Source of the DNA: Limosilactobacillus reuteri
GTDB lineage: Bacteria > Bacillota > Bacilli > Lactobacillales > Lactobacillaceae
Direction: 5' to 3'
Assembly (NCBI RefSeq): GCF_034259105.1
Contig: NZ_CP139478.1
Coordinates: 1,174,501-1,238,500 of the forward strand
Length of the DNA: 64,000 bases
Position 1 is the first letter of the stretch. Every line of letters starts with the position of its first letter. The notes below the pieces were generated by a model. The model did not search any database, was not told the origin of the DNA, and saw nothing but the letters and a program-made list of their open reading frames with translations. Shown piece after piece: positions 17,007 to 26,733 of this stretch. Both the position numbers and the translations under genes were made by a program.

Positions 17007-19043
17007 TTAGTCAAAGTGCGTCTCCAGTTCATGACGCTTTAAATATAAAACAAGTGGCTGATTTTCATCGACCTGATCCCAATTGGGCATGCTTAATAGG
17101 TTTCCAGCATCAGCACGGGCAATTTGCAGCATTTTCAAATCAGCAACCGGATCACCCACTTTAAATTCTGGCATCCCCGATTGCTTTTTCCCAAGAACAT
17201 CTCCAGATCCCCGCAGTTTCAAGTCTTGCTCAGCTATCTTAAATCCATCATCGGTAGCAACCATCGTTTTCATCCGGGCTTTTCCCTCATCAGTTTTCGG
17301 ATCGGCAATCAACAGACAATAGCTTTGTCGACTGCCTCGACCAACACGCCCACGTAATTGGTGAAGCTGTGCGAGGCCAAAACGATCAGCATCATATATA
17401 ACCATTACCGTTGCATTAGGATTATCAACACCAACTTCAATAACCGTGGTTGCAACTAAAACTTGAAGCTCACCAGATTTAAACTGGCGCATCGCCTCAT
17501 CTTTTTCTTCCGTCCCCATTCGTCCATGGAGTAAGCCCACTTTATAAGCTGGCTCAAGATCGGCCGACAGCTGATTATAAAGATCAGTCGCGTTTTGTAC
17601 ATCTAGAGCCGCTGATTCCTCAATCAAAGGACTTACAACATACGCCTGTGCTCCTTGCTTTAATTGTTCACGCAAAAAATGGATTGCTGCGGCATGTTGG
17701 TTAGACTGCAGCCACTTTGTTTGAATTGGCTTTCGACCAGCCGGTAATTGGTCAATTATCGAAACATCCATTTCACCATAATTAGTAATCGCTAGTGTCC
17801 GTGGGATAGGGGTCGCTGTCATGGCTAATACATCAGGATGTTCGCCTTTTTCACGAAGTTGCTGACGCTGGTTGACCCCAAAACGGTGCTGTTCATCAGT
17901 AATTACCAGACCAAGATTAGCATATTCGACTCCATCTTGAATTAGCGCATGGGTTCCAACAATGAGGTTGACATCCCCTCTCTTCATTGCCGTCAGTAGT
18001 TCCCGATGTTGCTTAGCAGTCAATGAACCAGTCAGAAGAGCAACCTGGACATGGGTTCCTTCAAAAATTTTCGCTAATTTCTCAGCATGTTGTCCTGCCA
18101 GAATTTCTGTCGGCGCCATTAAAGCAGCTTGATAACCGGCAGTAATAGCTGCATAAATGGCAATAGCAGCAACAATTGTCTTTCCAGAACCAACATCTCC
18201 CTGTAACAATCGATTCATCTGGTATGGTTGACGCATATCACGGCAAATTTCATTAACAACCCGTTTTTGAGCATTAGTTAGTTCAAATGGGAGTCCGCCA
18301 ATAAATTCTTTTAACTCGTCATTATGGTATAAAATCCGCTCACCATCTTCTTGACGATGGGCACGGCGAATTGCTTGCAGCCGTAACTGAAATAGGAAAA
18401 ACTCTTCGTAAGCTGCTGTTCGGCGCGCGGCTTTTGCAGTTGCCTGAGTTTGTGGAAAGTGAATTTCCCTAATCATTTGTCGCCGATCCATTAACCGGTA
18501 TCGTTGACGAATCGTTTCTGGCAAATACGTTGGAATGATATTGGCATATTCCTCGTAAGCTTGACGAATAAAACTTTGGAGGACATTTTGCCGGATATGC
18601 TTATTCACCGTATAGACTGCACCAAACTCATTTCGATCATCAGCTTTTTCCTTAAGAAGCTTGTTTCCTGTTACTTGACGGCGAGGTGCATCCCACTTGC
18701 CCATTACAGTTACTTGTTGATTTAATTCAATTTGTTTTTTGATATAGGGCTGATTAAAAAAGGTCGCGATTACTACCTCATTACCTACCTGCATTCGAAA
18801 AGTAAGCCGGTTTCGCCGATAGCCATAGCGGACCAAGAGTGGTTCCGACACCACTACTCCTTGAAGAGTAATTTTCTGTTTATCCTTGGCACTTTCAATA
18901 TCTGTAGGCGTGAAATCGTTATAACGGGTGGGATAATATGTCAATAAATCTTCAATAGTATCTATTCCCAGAGTAGCTAGATCTGCTACCCGCTTAGGAC
19001 CAACTCCTTTTAAATTGGCGACGGAATCCGTTAAACTCCGCAA
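17007..19043 (-). CDS. recG: ATP-dependent DNA helicase RecG
   Basis: 678 residues with a TTG start at 19043, chosen because GAGGTG lies seven bases upstream and the protein then begins at the conserved SLTDSVANLKGVGPKR region; an open reading to 19079 is not needed. Wedge/OB domain first, then LLQGDVGSGKTIVA (Walker A), TDEQHRFG (motif II) and QLRGRVGRG (motif VI). RecG reverses stalled forks and processes Holliday junctions. Confidence 0.96.
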   Translation of the reverse strand: MRSLTDSVANLKGVGPKRVADLATLGIDTIEDLLTYYPTRYNDFTPTDIESAKDKQKITLQGVVVSEPLLVRYGYRRNRLTFRMQVGNEVVIATFFNQPYIKKQIELNQQVTVMGKWDAPRRQVTGNKLLKEKADDRNEFGAVYTVNKHIRQNVLQSFIRQAYEEYANIIPTYLPETIRQRYRLMDRRQMIREIHFPQTQATAKAARRTAAYEEFFLFQLRLQAIRRAHRQEDGERILYHNDELKEFIGGLPFELTNAQKRVVNEICRDMRQPYQMNRLLQGDVGSGKTIVAAIAIYAAITAGYQAALMAPTEILAGQHAEKLAKIFEGTHVQVALLTGSLTAKQHRELLTAMKRGDVNLIVGTHALIQDGVEYANLGLVITDEQHRFGVNQRQQLREKGEHPDVLAMTATPIPRTLAITNYGEMDVSIIDQLPAGRKPIQTKWLQSNQHAAAIHFLREQLKQGAQAYVVSPLIEESAALDVQNATDLYNQLSADLEPAYKVGLLHGRMGTEEKDEAMRQFKSGELQVLVATTVIEVGVDNPNATVMVIYDADRFGLAQLHQLRGRVGRGSRQSYCLLIADPKTDEGKARMKTMVATDDGFKIAEQDLKLRGSGDVLGKKQSGMPEFKVGDPVADLKMLQIARADAGNLLSMPNWDQVDENQPLVLYLKRHELETHFD

Positions 19044-19080
19044 ATCTTTCACCTCTTTTTTAACACAACCAGTAACCAAA

Positions 19081-19124
19081 ATAGGAGTGGGAATAAAAGT
19101 AGTCCTTTATTAACCCACCCCTAT
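19081..19124 (-). terminator. Hairpin between fakA and recG
   Basis: An 11-bp stem (19081-19091 with 19114-19124, one G-U pair on the minus strand) with a complementary A/T-rich inner part. Only a short T-run follows, so it may be a weak terminator or attenuator. Confidence 0.55.
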
Positions 19125-19145
19125 AGGAATTAATTTAATGTGCCG

Positions 19146-20855
19146 CTATTCAACCGAAATCAGGTATGGATAAACTGGCTGACCACCATCGTAAATCTGA
19201 ATATCTAATTCATCATCTACTTCTTCAACTGCTGCTTTAATCTCTTCAGCAGTTTTTTGATCACCACCAGCTCCATATAAGATCGTTACAATTTCACTAT
19301 CCTCGTCAAGCATGGCTTTAACCATCTTAATAGCGGCTTCTTTCAGATCCAAATCAGTAGTGACGATTTTACCATCAACAATTCCCATGTAGTCATCTTT
19401 CTTAATTTCACGACCATCAATTGTTGTATCACGAACAGCATTAGTAACCGCTCCACTGGCAACCGTATTTGTATTGGCTTCCATATTCGCTTGATTTTCG
19501 TCTAAAGATGCTTCTGGGTTGTACTCAAGCAACGCACTCATTGCTTGGGCAATCGTCTTACTGTGGACAATCTTTGTTGGAATATCAGCGACTTCAGCAG
19601 CTTGATCAGCAGTCATAAAGATGTTGCCGTTATTTGGCAGAACAATAGCTTGCTTGGCACCACTATTATTAATGGTATCGAGAATATCTTGAGTACTTGG
19701 GTTCATTGTTTGACCACCTGTAATGATGTGGGTAACACCCAAACTCTTTAATAATTTTGCAATTCCTTCTCCTGATGCTACAGCAATAACAGCTGTCTGG
19801 AGGTCCTTTTTAGCTTCTGCAGCTGCTTTTGCCTTCTCAATTGGCGACTCACTGTCAGTGTCTTCTTCATCCTTTTCCATGATTTCTTCTTGTTGCCAAA
19901 CCATGTTATGAATTTCAATTGTCTGTAAATCACCGAATTGCTGACCCCAAGTTAATACTTTACCAGGGTGTTCAGTGTGAACATGAACCCGCACAACTTG
20001 ATCATCATTTAGAACAAGTAAACTATCACCTAAGTCCGCTAGATAATTATAGAACGTATCATAGTCAAACTTTTGAGTCACTTGTTTACCCTTACCAAGG
20101 CGTACCAACATTTGAGTACAGTAAGTATACTTGATATCTTCAGGATTAAGCTTTCCTTGAACGCTTTGGTGATCCATGGCGTGAACCATCTCGTCAATTT
20201 CAGCATTGTCAGGTTTATAGTCATCACTTTTATCTACGCGGCCACTCAAGGCTTCGTCAAAGGCTTGAAGTACAAAGACGAGTCCTTGCCCACCAGAATC
20301 TACCACGCCAACTTCTTTCAGGACTGGCAATAAATCCGGCGTCTTTTTAAGCGCTTCTTCACTTGCTTCATAAATGGTATGCATAATCTCAACAAGATCA
20401 TCAGTCTCTTTAATCTTGTTGAGGCCTGCTTGAGCTGATTCACGAACAACCGTTAAAATGGTACCTTCTGTTGGCTTCATCACAGCCTTATAAGCTGTCT
20501 TTGCACCATTAGCATAAGCATTAACAAAGTCAGCAGTAGATAAAACATCCATGCCTTCTGTTGCCTTTGCAAAACCACGGAAGATCTGCGATAAAATAAC
20601 CCCAGAATTTCCTCGTGCTCCCATCAAAAGGCCCTTTGCTAACGCTGCACTCAGGTCGCCAACCTTCTTACTGGTTTCGTTGCGTTCGTACTTGGCACCG
20701 CTTGCCATTGAAGAAGTCATGTTTGTCCCGGTGTCTCCATCTGGAACTGGAAAAACATTTAATGAATTAATAAATTCAGCGTTCTTACCAAGTTTATCGG
20801 CGGCCGCCTGGACCATTTTACCGAATTCAAGGTTTGTAATTTTTGTTACAGCCAA
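19146..20855 (-). CDS. fakA: Fatty acid kinase subunit FakA (DAK2 domain)
   Basis: 569 residues from a TTG at 20855, which sits behind GGGGAGGAA; the upstream ATG reading lacks a site. N-terminal DAK2 ATP-binding domain with NSLNVFPVPDGDTGTNM, GARGNSGVILSQI and the later DSGGQGLVFVLQ, followed by a DegV-like C-terminal half. With a FakB lipid-binding partner it phosphorylates free fatty acids for phospholipid synthesis. Linked to yloU (32 bp upstream) as in most Firmicutes. Confidence 0.94.
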   Translation of the reverse strand: MAVTKITNLEFGKMVQAAADKLGKNAEFINSLNVFPVPDGDTGTNMTSSMASGAKYERNETSKKVGDLSAALAKGLLMGARGNSGVILSQIFRGFAKATEGMDVLSTADFVNAYANGAKTAYKAVMKPTEGTILTVVRESAQAGLNKIKETDDLVEIMHTIYEASEEALKKTPDLLPVLKEVGVVDSGGQGLVFVLQAFDEALSGRVDKSDDYKPDNAEIDEMVHAMDHQSVQGKLNPEDIKYTYCTQMLVRLGKGKQVTQKFDYDTFYNYLADLGDSLLVLNDDQVVRVHVHTEHPGKVLTWGQQFGDLQTIEIHNMVWQQEEIMEKDEEDTDSESPIEKAKAAAEAKKDLQTAVIAVASGEGIAKLLKSLGVTHIITGGQTMNPSTQDILDTINNSGAKQAIVLPNNGNIFMTADQAAEVADIPTKIVHSKTIAQAMSALLEYNPEASLDENQANMEANTNTVASGAVTNAVRDTTIDGREIKKDDYMGIVDGKIVTTDLDLKEAAIKMVKAMLDEDSEIVTILYGAGGDQKTAEEIKAAVEEVDDELDIQIYDGGQPVYPYLISVE

Positions 20856-20880
20856 TTCGAAATTCCTCCCCAATGCTCGC

Positions 20881-21243
20881 TTAATCTTCTAGTGTCCGTA
20901 CACCTTGGACACATACATTAACTGAATTTGCCGTAATACCGAGCATTGTTTCAAGATTATACTTTACCTTTGCTTGGACACTTTTTGATACTTCTGAGAT
21001 CTTTGTGCCATAGCCTACAATAATATTTACGTCAACAGCTACACCATTATCTTGCTGCCGAACAACAACGCCGCGCGCAAAATTTTCACGACGAAGAATT
21101 TGGTTAACCCCATCACGGAGGGGGTTTCGGCTTGCCATTCCAACAACACCGTAGTTATCAGTAGCAGCCCCACCAACAACTGATGAAATCACATCATTAT
21201 CAATGTCAATTGTACCTGACTTAGTTTTGATTTTTACTGCCAT
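20881..21243 (-). CDS. Asp23/Gls24-family protein (YloU type)
   Basis: 120 residues. The Asp23 fold is shown by GVVGMASRNPL, GVVVRQQDNGVAVDVNIIVGYG and VNVCVQGV. These small proteins act in envelope stress or fatty acid metabolism; the yloU-fakA pairing is conserved although the role is not settled. The second ATG (21243) is chosen because AGGAGG is eight bases upstream; the first is too close to it. Confidence 0.9.
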   Translation of the reverse strand: MAVKIKTKSGTIDIDNDVISSVVGGAATDNYGVVGMASRNPLRDGVNQILRRENFARGVVVRQQDNGVAVDVNIIVGYGTKISEVSKSVQAKVKYNLETMLGITANSVNVCVQGVRTLED

Positions 21244-21397
21244 CGTCATGGCCTCCTTATAAAATTACCAATTGATTTTAGAATCCAATGATACTAAAAT
21301 TCATAATTAAATCAATACCATCATACCATAGCATATTTCACTAAAAAAGTAACTGATGGATATTTTTACAATCAATCAATGGGGTTAATCAATTAGT

Positions 21398-21427
21398 GTA
21401 AAAAATAAGCCGCCCAAACTGGACGGC
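21398..21427 (-). terminator. Intrinsic terminator of rpmB
   Basis: GCCGCCC/GGACGGC stem (one G-U pair on the minus strand) with a 5-nt loop and a downstream minus-strand run of T residues. Confidence 0.85.
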
Positions 21428-21437
21428 ATCATTTTAA

Positions 21438-21623
21438 TTAAACCCGAGTCACTTTACCTGACTTCAGTGTACGTGCTGAAACGTATACCTTCTTAGGCTT
21501 ACCATTAACTAAAATGGTTACCTTTTGCAAGTTAGGCTTCCAGCTACGCCGACTTGAGTTAAGGGCGTGAGAACGCTTGTTACCAAATTGCGTCCGTTTA
21601 CCGTTGATAAAATCTTTAGCCAT
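21438..21623 (-). CDS. rpmB: 50S ribosomal protein L28
   Basis: 61 residues starting [15 protein letters not shown] and ending [15 protein letters not shown] basic sequence ([13 protein letters not shown]). ATG at 21623 follows GAGGAGGG; the longer reading upstream is not coding. No CxxC zinc pairs, so this is the zinc-independent form. Transcribed alone from its own promoter and closed by a terminator. Confidence 0.97.
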
Positions 21624-21692
21624 TGGTGATACCCTCCTCTTTGCTTCATAATTTTTTCGTTTACGCAAAACTGCGATGTAACTCACCTAATT

Positions 21693-21721
21693 AATCTACC
21701 ATAGGCATCGTAACAATGCAA
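21693..21721 (-). promoter_or_regulatory. Promoter of rpmB
   Basis: Minus strand TTGCAT and TAGATT, spaced 17 bp, about 70 bp upstream of the rpmB start. Confidence 0.6.
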
Positions 21722-21772
21722 TAGTTTTCTTTCAAGTAATTTTCCTTGACAGGGTATTTTTCCCTCAAAAAC

Positions 21773-22423
21773 CTATTTTAATTGGTCGCTACACTGAATT
21801 ACAGAAATAATTCCACTTTCAAATGAAAAATGATTTTCTTCAGCTGTAAATTCATTGCTTGTCCACGAGAATGGAATTTGACTACTCCAGTTTTGCAGTG
21901 GATATTTTTCGTCTTTCAACGTAAGGCCTCGAACAGGAGTAAGATTGACAAAGGCCAGGTACTTCTTATGCGGCAGGCGAGAAATAGTGTAATCCCCTGG
22001 CAAGTAGTAAGAGACAACATTTTGACAGTCAATAATCTTAATCTTGGTTAAGTATGGCTTAAATTCACTCTGCAACGGAAGAAAGAGGTTAGCTAATAAA
22101 TGGTCTAAGCGTCCTCCCGTTGCACCAAAAATTTCAATTTCATCAGCCTGTTCCTGAATTGCAAATTTCACGCCCAATTGCGTATCGGTATAATCTTTTT
22201 CAGGAGGATAAGTTTTTATACGAGTAATTTTACCTTCTAAACCTTGCAATTCATCCCCGGTAACGGAATCAAAGTCACCAATTGCTAAAACCGGCTTAAT
22301 TCCCCATCTTAATAACCTTAAAGCACCCCGGTCAACCCCAATCCATTTTTCATCTTTACGTTGCAAAATCAACTCGGTTGGGACTATTTCAAGCGGACCG
22401 CCAACTAGTACATTTACTCTCAT
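21773..22423 (-). CDS. thiN: Thiamine pyrophosphokinase
   Basis: 216 residues. Family motifs: GVDRGALRLL, AIGDFDSVT, PPEKDYTDTQLGVKFA and GATGGRLDHLLANL. The enzyme transfers pyrophosphate from ATP to thiamine to give the active cofactor. It is the last gene of the rsgA-rpe-thiN series as in B. subtilis, but a strong hairpin separates it from rpe. Confidence 0.96.
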   Translation of the reverse strand: MRVNVLVGGPLEIVPTELILQRKDEKWIGVDRGALRLLRWGIKPVLAIGDFDSVTGDELQGLEGKITRIKTYPPEKDYTDTQLGVKFAIQEQADEIEIFGATGGRLDHLLANLFLPLQSEFKPYLTKIKIIDCQNVVSYYLPGDYTISRLPHKKYLAFVNLTPVRGLTLKDEKYPLQNWSSQIPFSWTSNEFTAEENHFSFESGIISVIQCSDQLK

Positions 22424-22431
22424 TTTTCACT

Positions 22432-22490
22432 CCTAAAAAAATGGATCTTCAATATTCAGACAAATCTGAACTAGAAGATCCATTTTTGTT
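22432..22490. terminator. Long hairpin between rpe and thiN
   Basis: ATGGATCTTC (22441) pairs with GAAGATCCAT (22474), enclosing a second stem TTCAGA/TCTGAA. T-runs flank it on both strands. In the minus direction it should reduce readthrough from rpe into thiN. Confidence 0.8.
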
Positions 22491-22509
22491 TTTTACTTAA
22501 TGTAACTAA

Positions 22510-23163
22510 TTACTTAGTAGCATCTTCAAGCGCCTTGATTCGTTCAGCAGGATCTTCAGCGTTAAAGACATATGAACCTGCAACTGCTACCGTCGCACCG
22601 GCTTTGTAGCAATCTACAACTGTCTTGTCGTTAACTCCACCGTCTACTTCAATATCGAAATTATAGCCCTTTTCTTCCTTAATTGCGTTTAATTGGGCAA
22701 TCTTGTCAACGGTTTCCGGTAAGAACTTTTGACCACCAAATCCAGGGTTAACAGTCATTACCAAGACTTGGTCAACCATGTGTAATACCGGTTCGATCAT
22801 CGCTACTGGTGTACCTGGGTTAATAACAACTTCGGCTTTTACGCCACCGTTTTTGATAATTTGAAGAGCACGGTGAATGTGTTGAGTAGCTTCTACTTGA
22901 ACACCAATAATATCAGCGCCAGCATCAATGAACATTGGTAAAATATGTTCTGGACTTTCAACCATCAAGTGCACATCCAATACCATGTTTGTAATTGGAC
23001 GAATGGCCTTAACAAAGCCTGGTCCGTAAGAAATACTTGGAACAAAGGTACCATCCATAACATCAATGTGTAAGTATGGTGCACCGGCCTTTTCTACCTT
23101 TTCAATGTCCTTTTGTAAATTTACATAATCTGCACTTAAAATTGATGGTGCAACTTTAATCAT
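22510..23163 (-). CDS. rpe: Ribulose-phosphate 3-epimerase
   Basis: 217 residues from ATG at 23163 (MIKVAPSILSADY). TIM-barrel with the metal and substrate motifs HIDVMDGTFVP, LDVHLMVE, MTVNPGFGGQKF and EVDGGVND. It interconverts ribulose-5-P and xylulose-5-P, feeding the phosphoketolase route used by heterofermentative lactobacilli. Lies 10 bp after rsgA in the conserved prpC-prkC-rsgA-rpe-thiN order. Confidence 0.97.
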   Translation of the reverse strand: MIKVAPSILSADYVNLQKDIEKVEKAGAPYLHIDVMDGTFVPSISYGPGFVKAIRPITNMVLDVHLMVESPEHILPMFIDAGADIIGVQVEATQHIHRALQIIKNGGVKAEVVINPGTPVAMIEPVLHMVDQVLVMTVNPGFGGQKFLPETVDKIAQLNAIKEEKGYNFDIEVDGGVNDKTVVDCYKAGATVAVAGSYVFNAEDPAERIKALEDATK

Positions 23164-23173
23164 CCTGATTCCC

Positions 23174-24064
23174 TCATTTCTTATAATTTGGTTTTTGATT
23201 AGCAATCAATTCATGGAACTGAAGATAATCATCATACCGACTCTTCATGATTATAACATTGTTTACCGCTTCCTTCACAGCACATTGTGGTTCTTTTATG
23301 TGAAGGCAACCCCGAAACTTACAATCAGCTGAAATTTTAGCCATTTCAGGGAATAAATGCGGCAAATCATTTACCGTCATATCAAATGTTTCGTACGATG
23401 AAAAACCTGGGGTATCGGCTATTAGAGCCCCGTTAACATCTAGTAAGCTTACTTTTCTTGTTGTATGCCGTCCCCGTTGAAGCGCTTGAGAAATTTCGCC
23501 AGTCGCTAATTTTAACTGGGGAGCCAAATGATTAAGCAACGTTGACTTTCCTGCTCCTGTCTGCCCCATCATTGTTACAATATTTCCCTTTAATTCTTCC
23601 ATTAAATTTGCTAATTGGTTAGGGTTAAAGGGCTCACGGGCCGCATAAACCTGGTAGCCGATTTTACGATAGCCCTCGATCGTTGGCAAAAGTTGTTGGT
23701 ATTCCTCATCTGTCAGTAAGTCAGTCTTTGAAAAATAAATTAAAGGGGTAACATCTTGGGCTTCTAAAGCAATCAATTGCCGGTCTAAAAGGTTAGCGGA
23801 AAATGCTGGTTCTTTAGCTGAGGTTACGACAACTGCCATATCAACATTAGCAACAGGTGGCCGAACCAACTGATTGCGGCGGGGCAAGATTTTTAATAAA
23901 TACCCTTCCTGTTGATTTTCAGCACTGAACTCAACATGATCGCCAACTACTGGCTTAATCTTTCGTTGACGGAAGTTTCCACGTGCCCTTGTCCGATAGA
24001 TCTTTTCATCTGCAATCACATCATAAAAGCCACTTAATGACTGTTGGATTATTCCTGTTTTCAA
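23174..24064 (-). CDS. rsgA: Ribosome small-subunit-dependent GTPase RsgA
   Basis: 296 residues. A TTG at 24064 is the best start, because GGAGGTG lies just upstream and the protein then begins like other RsgA proteins ([15 protein letters not shown]). OB fold first, then the circularly permuted GTPase: FSKTDL (G4), [12 protein letters not shown] (G1), DTPGFS (G3), and a C-terminal zinc knuckle [19 protein letters not shown] (C-x4-C-H-C pattern). It checks 30S assembly. Confidence 0.96.
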   Translation of the reverse strand: MKTGIIQQSLSGFYDVIADEKIYRTRARGNFRQRKIKPVVGDHVEFSAENQQEGYLLKILPRRNQLVRPPVANVDMAVVVTSAKEPAFSANLLDRQLIALEAQDVTPLIYFSKTDLLTDEEYQQLLPTIEGYRKIGYQVYAAREPFNPNQLANLMEELKGNIVTMMGQTGAGKSTLLNHLAPQLKLATGEISQALQRGRHTTRKVSLLDVNGALIADTPGFSSYETFDMTVNDLPHLFPEMAKISADCKFRGCLHIKEPQCAVKEAVNNVIIMKSRYDDYLQFHELIANQKPNYKK

Positions 24065-24077
24065 ACTGCACCTCCAA

Positions 24078-25982
24078 TTATCCAGTAATATTTGTTGCAC
24101 TCATAATCGTTCGTCCATTGCGAACAACACGGTATGCGCCTGTTTGTCCTTGTTTAAGGGTAAATGGCACATTAATTGTTGTTTCCTGATTAATTGTAAT
24201 ATCTTGATACTCCATTGTTAAATTATGGTTGGCATCTCTGATATATACCTGTACACGGTTTTCACGCTGCCCACCATTCCCATCAAACGGAATGTTAATC
24301 TGAATATTCGTTGTCTTTGTTTGGTTACCAGAATTAGCAATTGAAACTGTTAACGTATCACCATGATTCAATGTTGACCCAGCTCGTGGTGTCTGATTAA
24401 TCACATGGTTAGTCGCGATTGTTTTTGATTTTTTCTCTTGAGTTGTCAATTGTAAATTATTTTTATTTGCAAACTGTTGAACAGCACTAATATCCTGATT
24501 CTTAAAGTTCGGAATCTTAATTGGTTCTTTCCCTGCGCTTACCCGAAAAATAATTGTGTTAGCAGCAGGCTTAACAATCGTACCTTTTTTGTGGTTTTGT
24601 CTGATAATCTGTCCCTTATCGATATCATCCGAATACACTGGTTCTTGATGAACTTGAAATCCCTTGCGACGAAGGTTAGCGGCTACTGAAGAATAGTCTT
24701 CACCAACATAATCAGCCATTTGCAATTGCTTAACTCCTGTACTAACCGTTAAATTAATTGGGGTACTAACACGGGTCTTATGGCTGACGTCAGGATTGGC
24801 TGAAACAATTCGGTTTTTATCAACCGCCTGACTATTTACTCGAGTAATCTTACCAATCCGCAAGTTTTGCTGGTGCAATCGTTGCTCTGCCTTTTGTACC
24901 GTCATCCCTTCTACATCGGGGATGATTACTTGACGGATTAAGAACCACCAGCTACAGACTGCAATCAGCACAATCATACCAAGCGTTCCACTAACCATCC
25001 CATATTTTTCCCACTTTTGCGGTTTAGTTGATGGATCAACGGTTGGTGAATCAGTTGACTTCTTTGGTTGATAATCATCAGCTTTTAGGTGTTTAATATC
25101 TAACACCTTAGTTTCTCCATTATCATCTTGTTGGATCTTTAACCGCGGCTCATTAGCTCTTTGCGGATCAAGGACGGTTTTCAAATCAGCTGCCATTTCA
25201 TTAACTGAACTATACCGCTCAGCAGGTTCCTTTGCTGTCGCTTTAATGATTACGTTTTCGAGTGCCTGAGGAATTTCTTTGTTCTGTTCACGAACAGAAG
25301 GAATTTCTTCACGGAAATGCTTCAAGGCAATTGAGACAGCCGTTTCTCCCTCAAATGGAACCTTTCCAGTTAGAAGTTCAAACAAGATAATTCCTAGTGA
25401 ATAGATATCTGATTGTTTAGTAGCAATGCTTCCTCGCGCTTGTTCTGGGGATAGGTAGTGAACTGACCCCATCAAGGTATTAGTCTGCGTTAATGAGTCT
25501 TGCGATACAGCAACCGCAATTCCAAAATCAGTAATTTTAACGTTTTTATTTTCATCAATTAAGATATTTTGTGGTTTTAAGTCCCGGTGGATAATCCCAT
25601 GAGCATGGGCGGTCGCAACTGCTGAAAGCACCTGTTCCATAATATCAATAACTTGTGGAAGTGGAATCGGATAGTGCTTTTTTATATATGCTTTAAGGTC
25701 TGTCCCCTTTACATATTGCATTACCATGTATTGCAAGCCATGATCCTCACCAACGTCATAAATTCCAACAATATGAGGATCATTTAACTGCGTCGCGGCC
25801 ATTGCTTCCCGGTGAAATCGCCGTTTAGTACTTGGATCGTCCCGTAAGTCAAGACGCAATAGTTTAACCGAAACGTCCCGATCAAGAACCATATCATGTG
25901 CCAAGTAGACATTAGCCATTCCACCTTCACCAAGTGACCGAATTATCCGATATCGGTGACCAATTTCATATCCAGGATTCAT
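24078..25982 (-). CDS. prkC: PASTA-domain Ser/Thr protein kinase
   Basis: 634 residues. Cytosolic Hanks-type kinase: [13 protein letters not shown] glycine loop, [14 protein letters not shown] catalytic loop, ITDFGIAVA, activation loop with [12 protein letters not shown]. One membrane helix near residue 345 ([14 protein letters not shown]), then three extracellular PASTA repeats ([46 protein letters not shown]) that sense cell-wall muropeptides, and an extra C-terminal beta-rich domain. Paired with its phosphatase prpC three bases upstream. Regulates cell wall and division. Confidence 0.97.
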   Translation of the reverse strand: MNPGYEIGHRYRIIRSLGEGGMANVYLAHDMVLDRDVSVKLLRLDLRDDPSTKRRFHREAMAATQLNDPHIVGIYDVGEDHGLQYMVMQYVKGTDLKAYIKKHYPIPLPQVIDIMEQVLSAVATAHAHGIIHRDLKPQNILIDENKNVKITDFGIAVAVSQDSLTQTNTLMGSVHYLSPEQARGSIATKQSDIYSLGIILFELLTGKVPFEGETAVSIALKHFREEIPSVREQNKEIPQALENVIIKATAKEPAERYSSVNEMAADLKTVLDPQRANEPRLKIQQDDNGETKVLDIKHLKADDYQPKKSTDSPTVDPSTKPQKWEKYGMVSGTLGMIVLIAVCSWWFLIRQVIIPDVEGMTVQKAEQRLHQQNLRIGKITRVNSQAVDKNRIVSANPDVSHKTRVSTPINLTVSTGVKQLQMADYVGEDYSSVAANLRRKGFQVHQEPVYSDDIDKGQIIRQNHKKGTIVKPAANTIIFRVSAGKEPIKIPNFKNQDISAVQQFANKNNLQLTTQEKKSKTIATNHVINQTPRAGSTLNHGDTLTVSIANSGNQTKTTNIQINIPFDGNGGQRENRVQVYIRDANHNLTMEYQDITINQETTINVPFTLKQGQTGAYRVVRNGRTIMSATNITG

Positions 25983-25985
25983 TTC

Positions 25986-26726
25986 CTATCCCTCCTGGTT
26001 ACTATTAATCCCAATTAAAACGGTAATATTATCTGGTCCGCCGGCATCATTTGCCATTTTTATAAGTTGCGCACATTTCTCTTCAAGCGGTATCGGCAAT
26101 TCAAGTACCTTGATAATCCGCTCCTTAGAAACAGTCTTAAACAAGCCATCAGAACACATTAACAGTTGATCACCCTCGTTTAATTCAAAGCGATTTACAT
26201 CAACTTGTGCATCAGGAGAGATTCCAATTGCCCTTGTAATTATATTGCTCTGGGGTAGCTTTAGTGCTTCATCTTCTGATATATCTCCCGTTTTTACCAA
26301 TTCATTAACCAATGAATGATCTACTGTAATCTGCGTTAATAGGTTTTGATGAAGGATATATCCTCGACTATCACCAATATTAGCAACCACAACCGCATCC
26401 TTAAATGTAATAGCGGCGACCATTGTTGTTCCCATCCCCTGCAAGCGAAGATTACGTTTGGATTGCGCTAAGATTTTATTATTGATTAATTGAGTTTCAC
26501 GAGCAAACCAGCGGATCCCCTCCATTGAAGTCTGCGGGGGCCGTTTTTTAAACTGACTCCCCAAAGTCGCAACTGTTTGCTCTGCAGCGATATCTCCGCT
26601 ACGATTGCCACCAATTCCATCAGCAATAACCATTAATTGATTGCCTAGCTTGTCAGTAAACATAGCAACCCGGTCTTGATTTTGCTTTCGTTGATGGCCG
26701 ATATCTGTTTGATAAGCAGCTTTCAT
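25986..26726 (-). CDS. prpC: PP2C-family Ser/Thr phosphatase
   Basis: 246 residues from ATG at 26726 (MKAAYQTDIGHQRKQNQD). Metal ligands of the PP2C fold are visible in VIADGIGGNRSGDIAAE, VANIGDSRGYIL, LLMCSDGLF and GGPDNITVLI. It reverses PrkC phosphorylation. Start 7 bp after rsmB, end just before prkC, so the kinase and phosphatase are co-expressed. Confidence 0.96.
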   Translation of the reverse strand: MKAAYQTDIGHQRKQNQDRVAMFTDKLGNQLMVIADGIGGNRSGDIAAEQTVATLGSQFKKRPPQTSMEGIRWFARETQLINNKILAQSKRNLRLQGMGTTMVAAITFKDAVVVANIGDSRGYILHQNLLTQITVDHSLVNELVKTGDISEDEALKLPQSNIITRAIGISPDAQVDVNRFELNEGDQLLMCSDGLFKTVSKERIIKVLELPIPLEEKCAQLIKMANDAGGPDNITVLIGINSNQEG

Positions 26727-26733
26727 TAATTTA

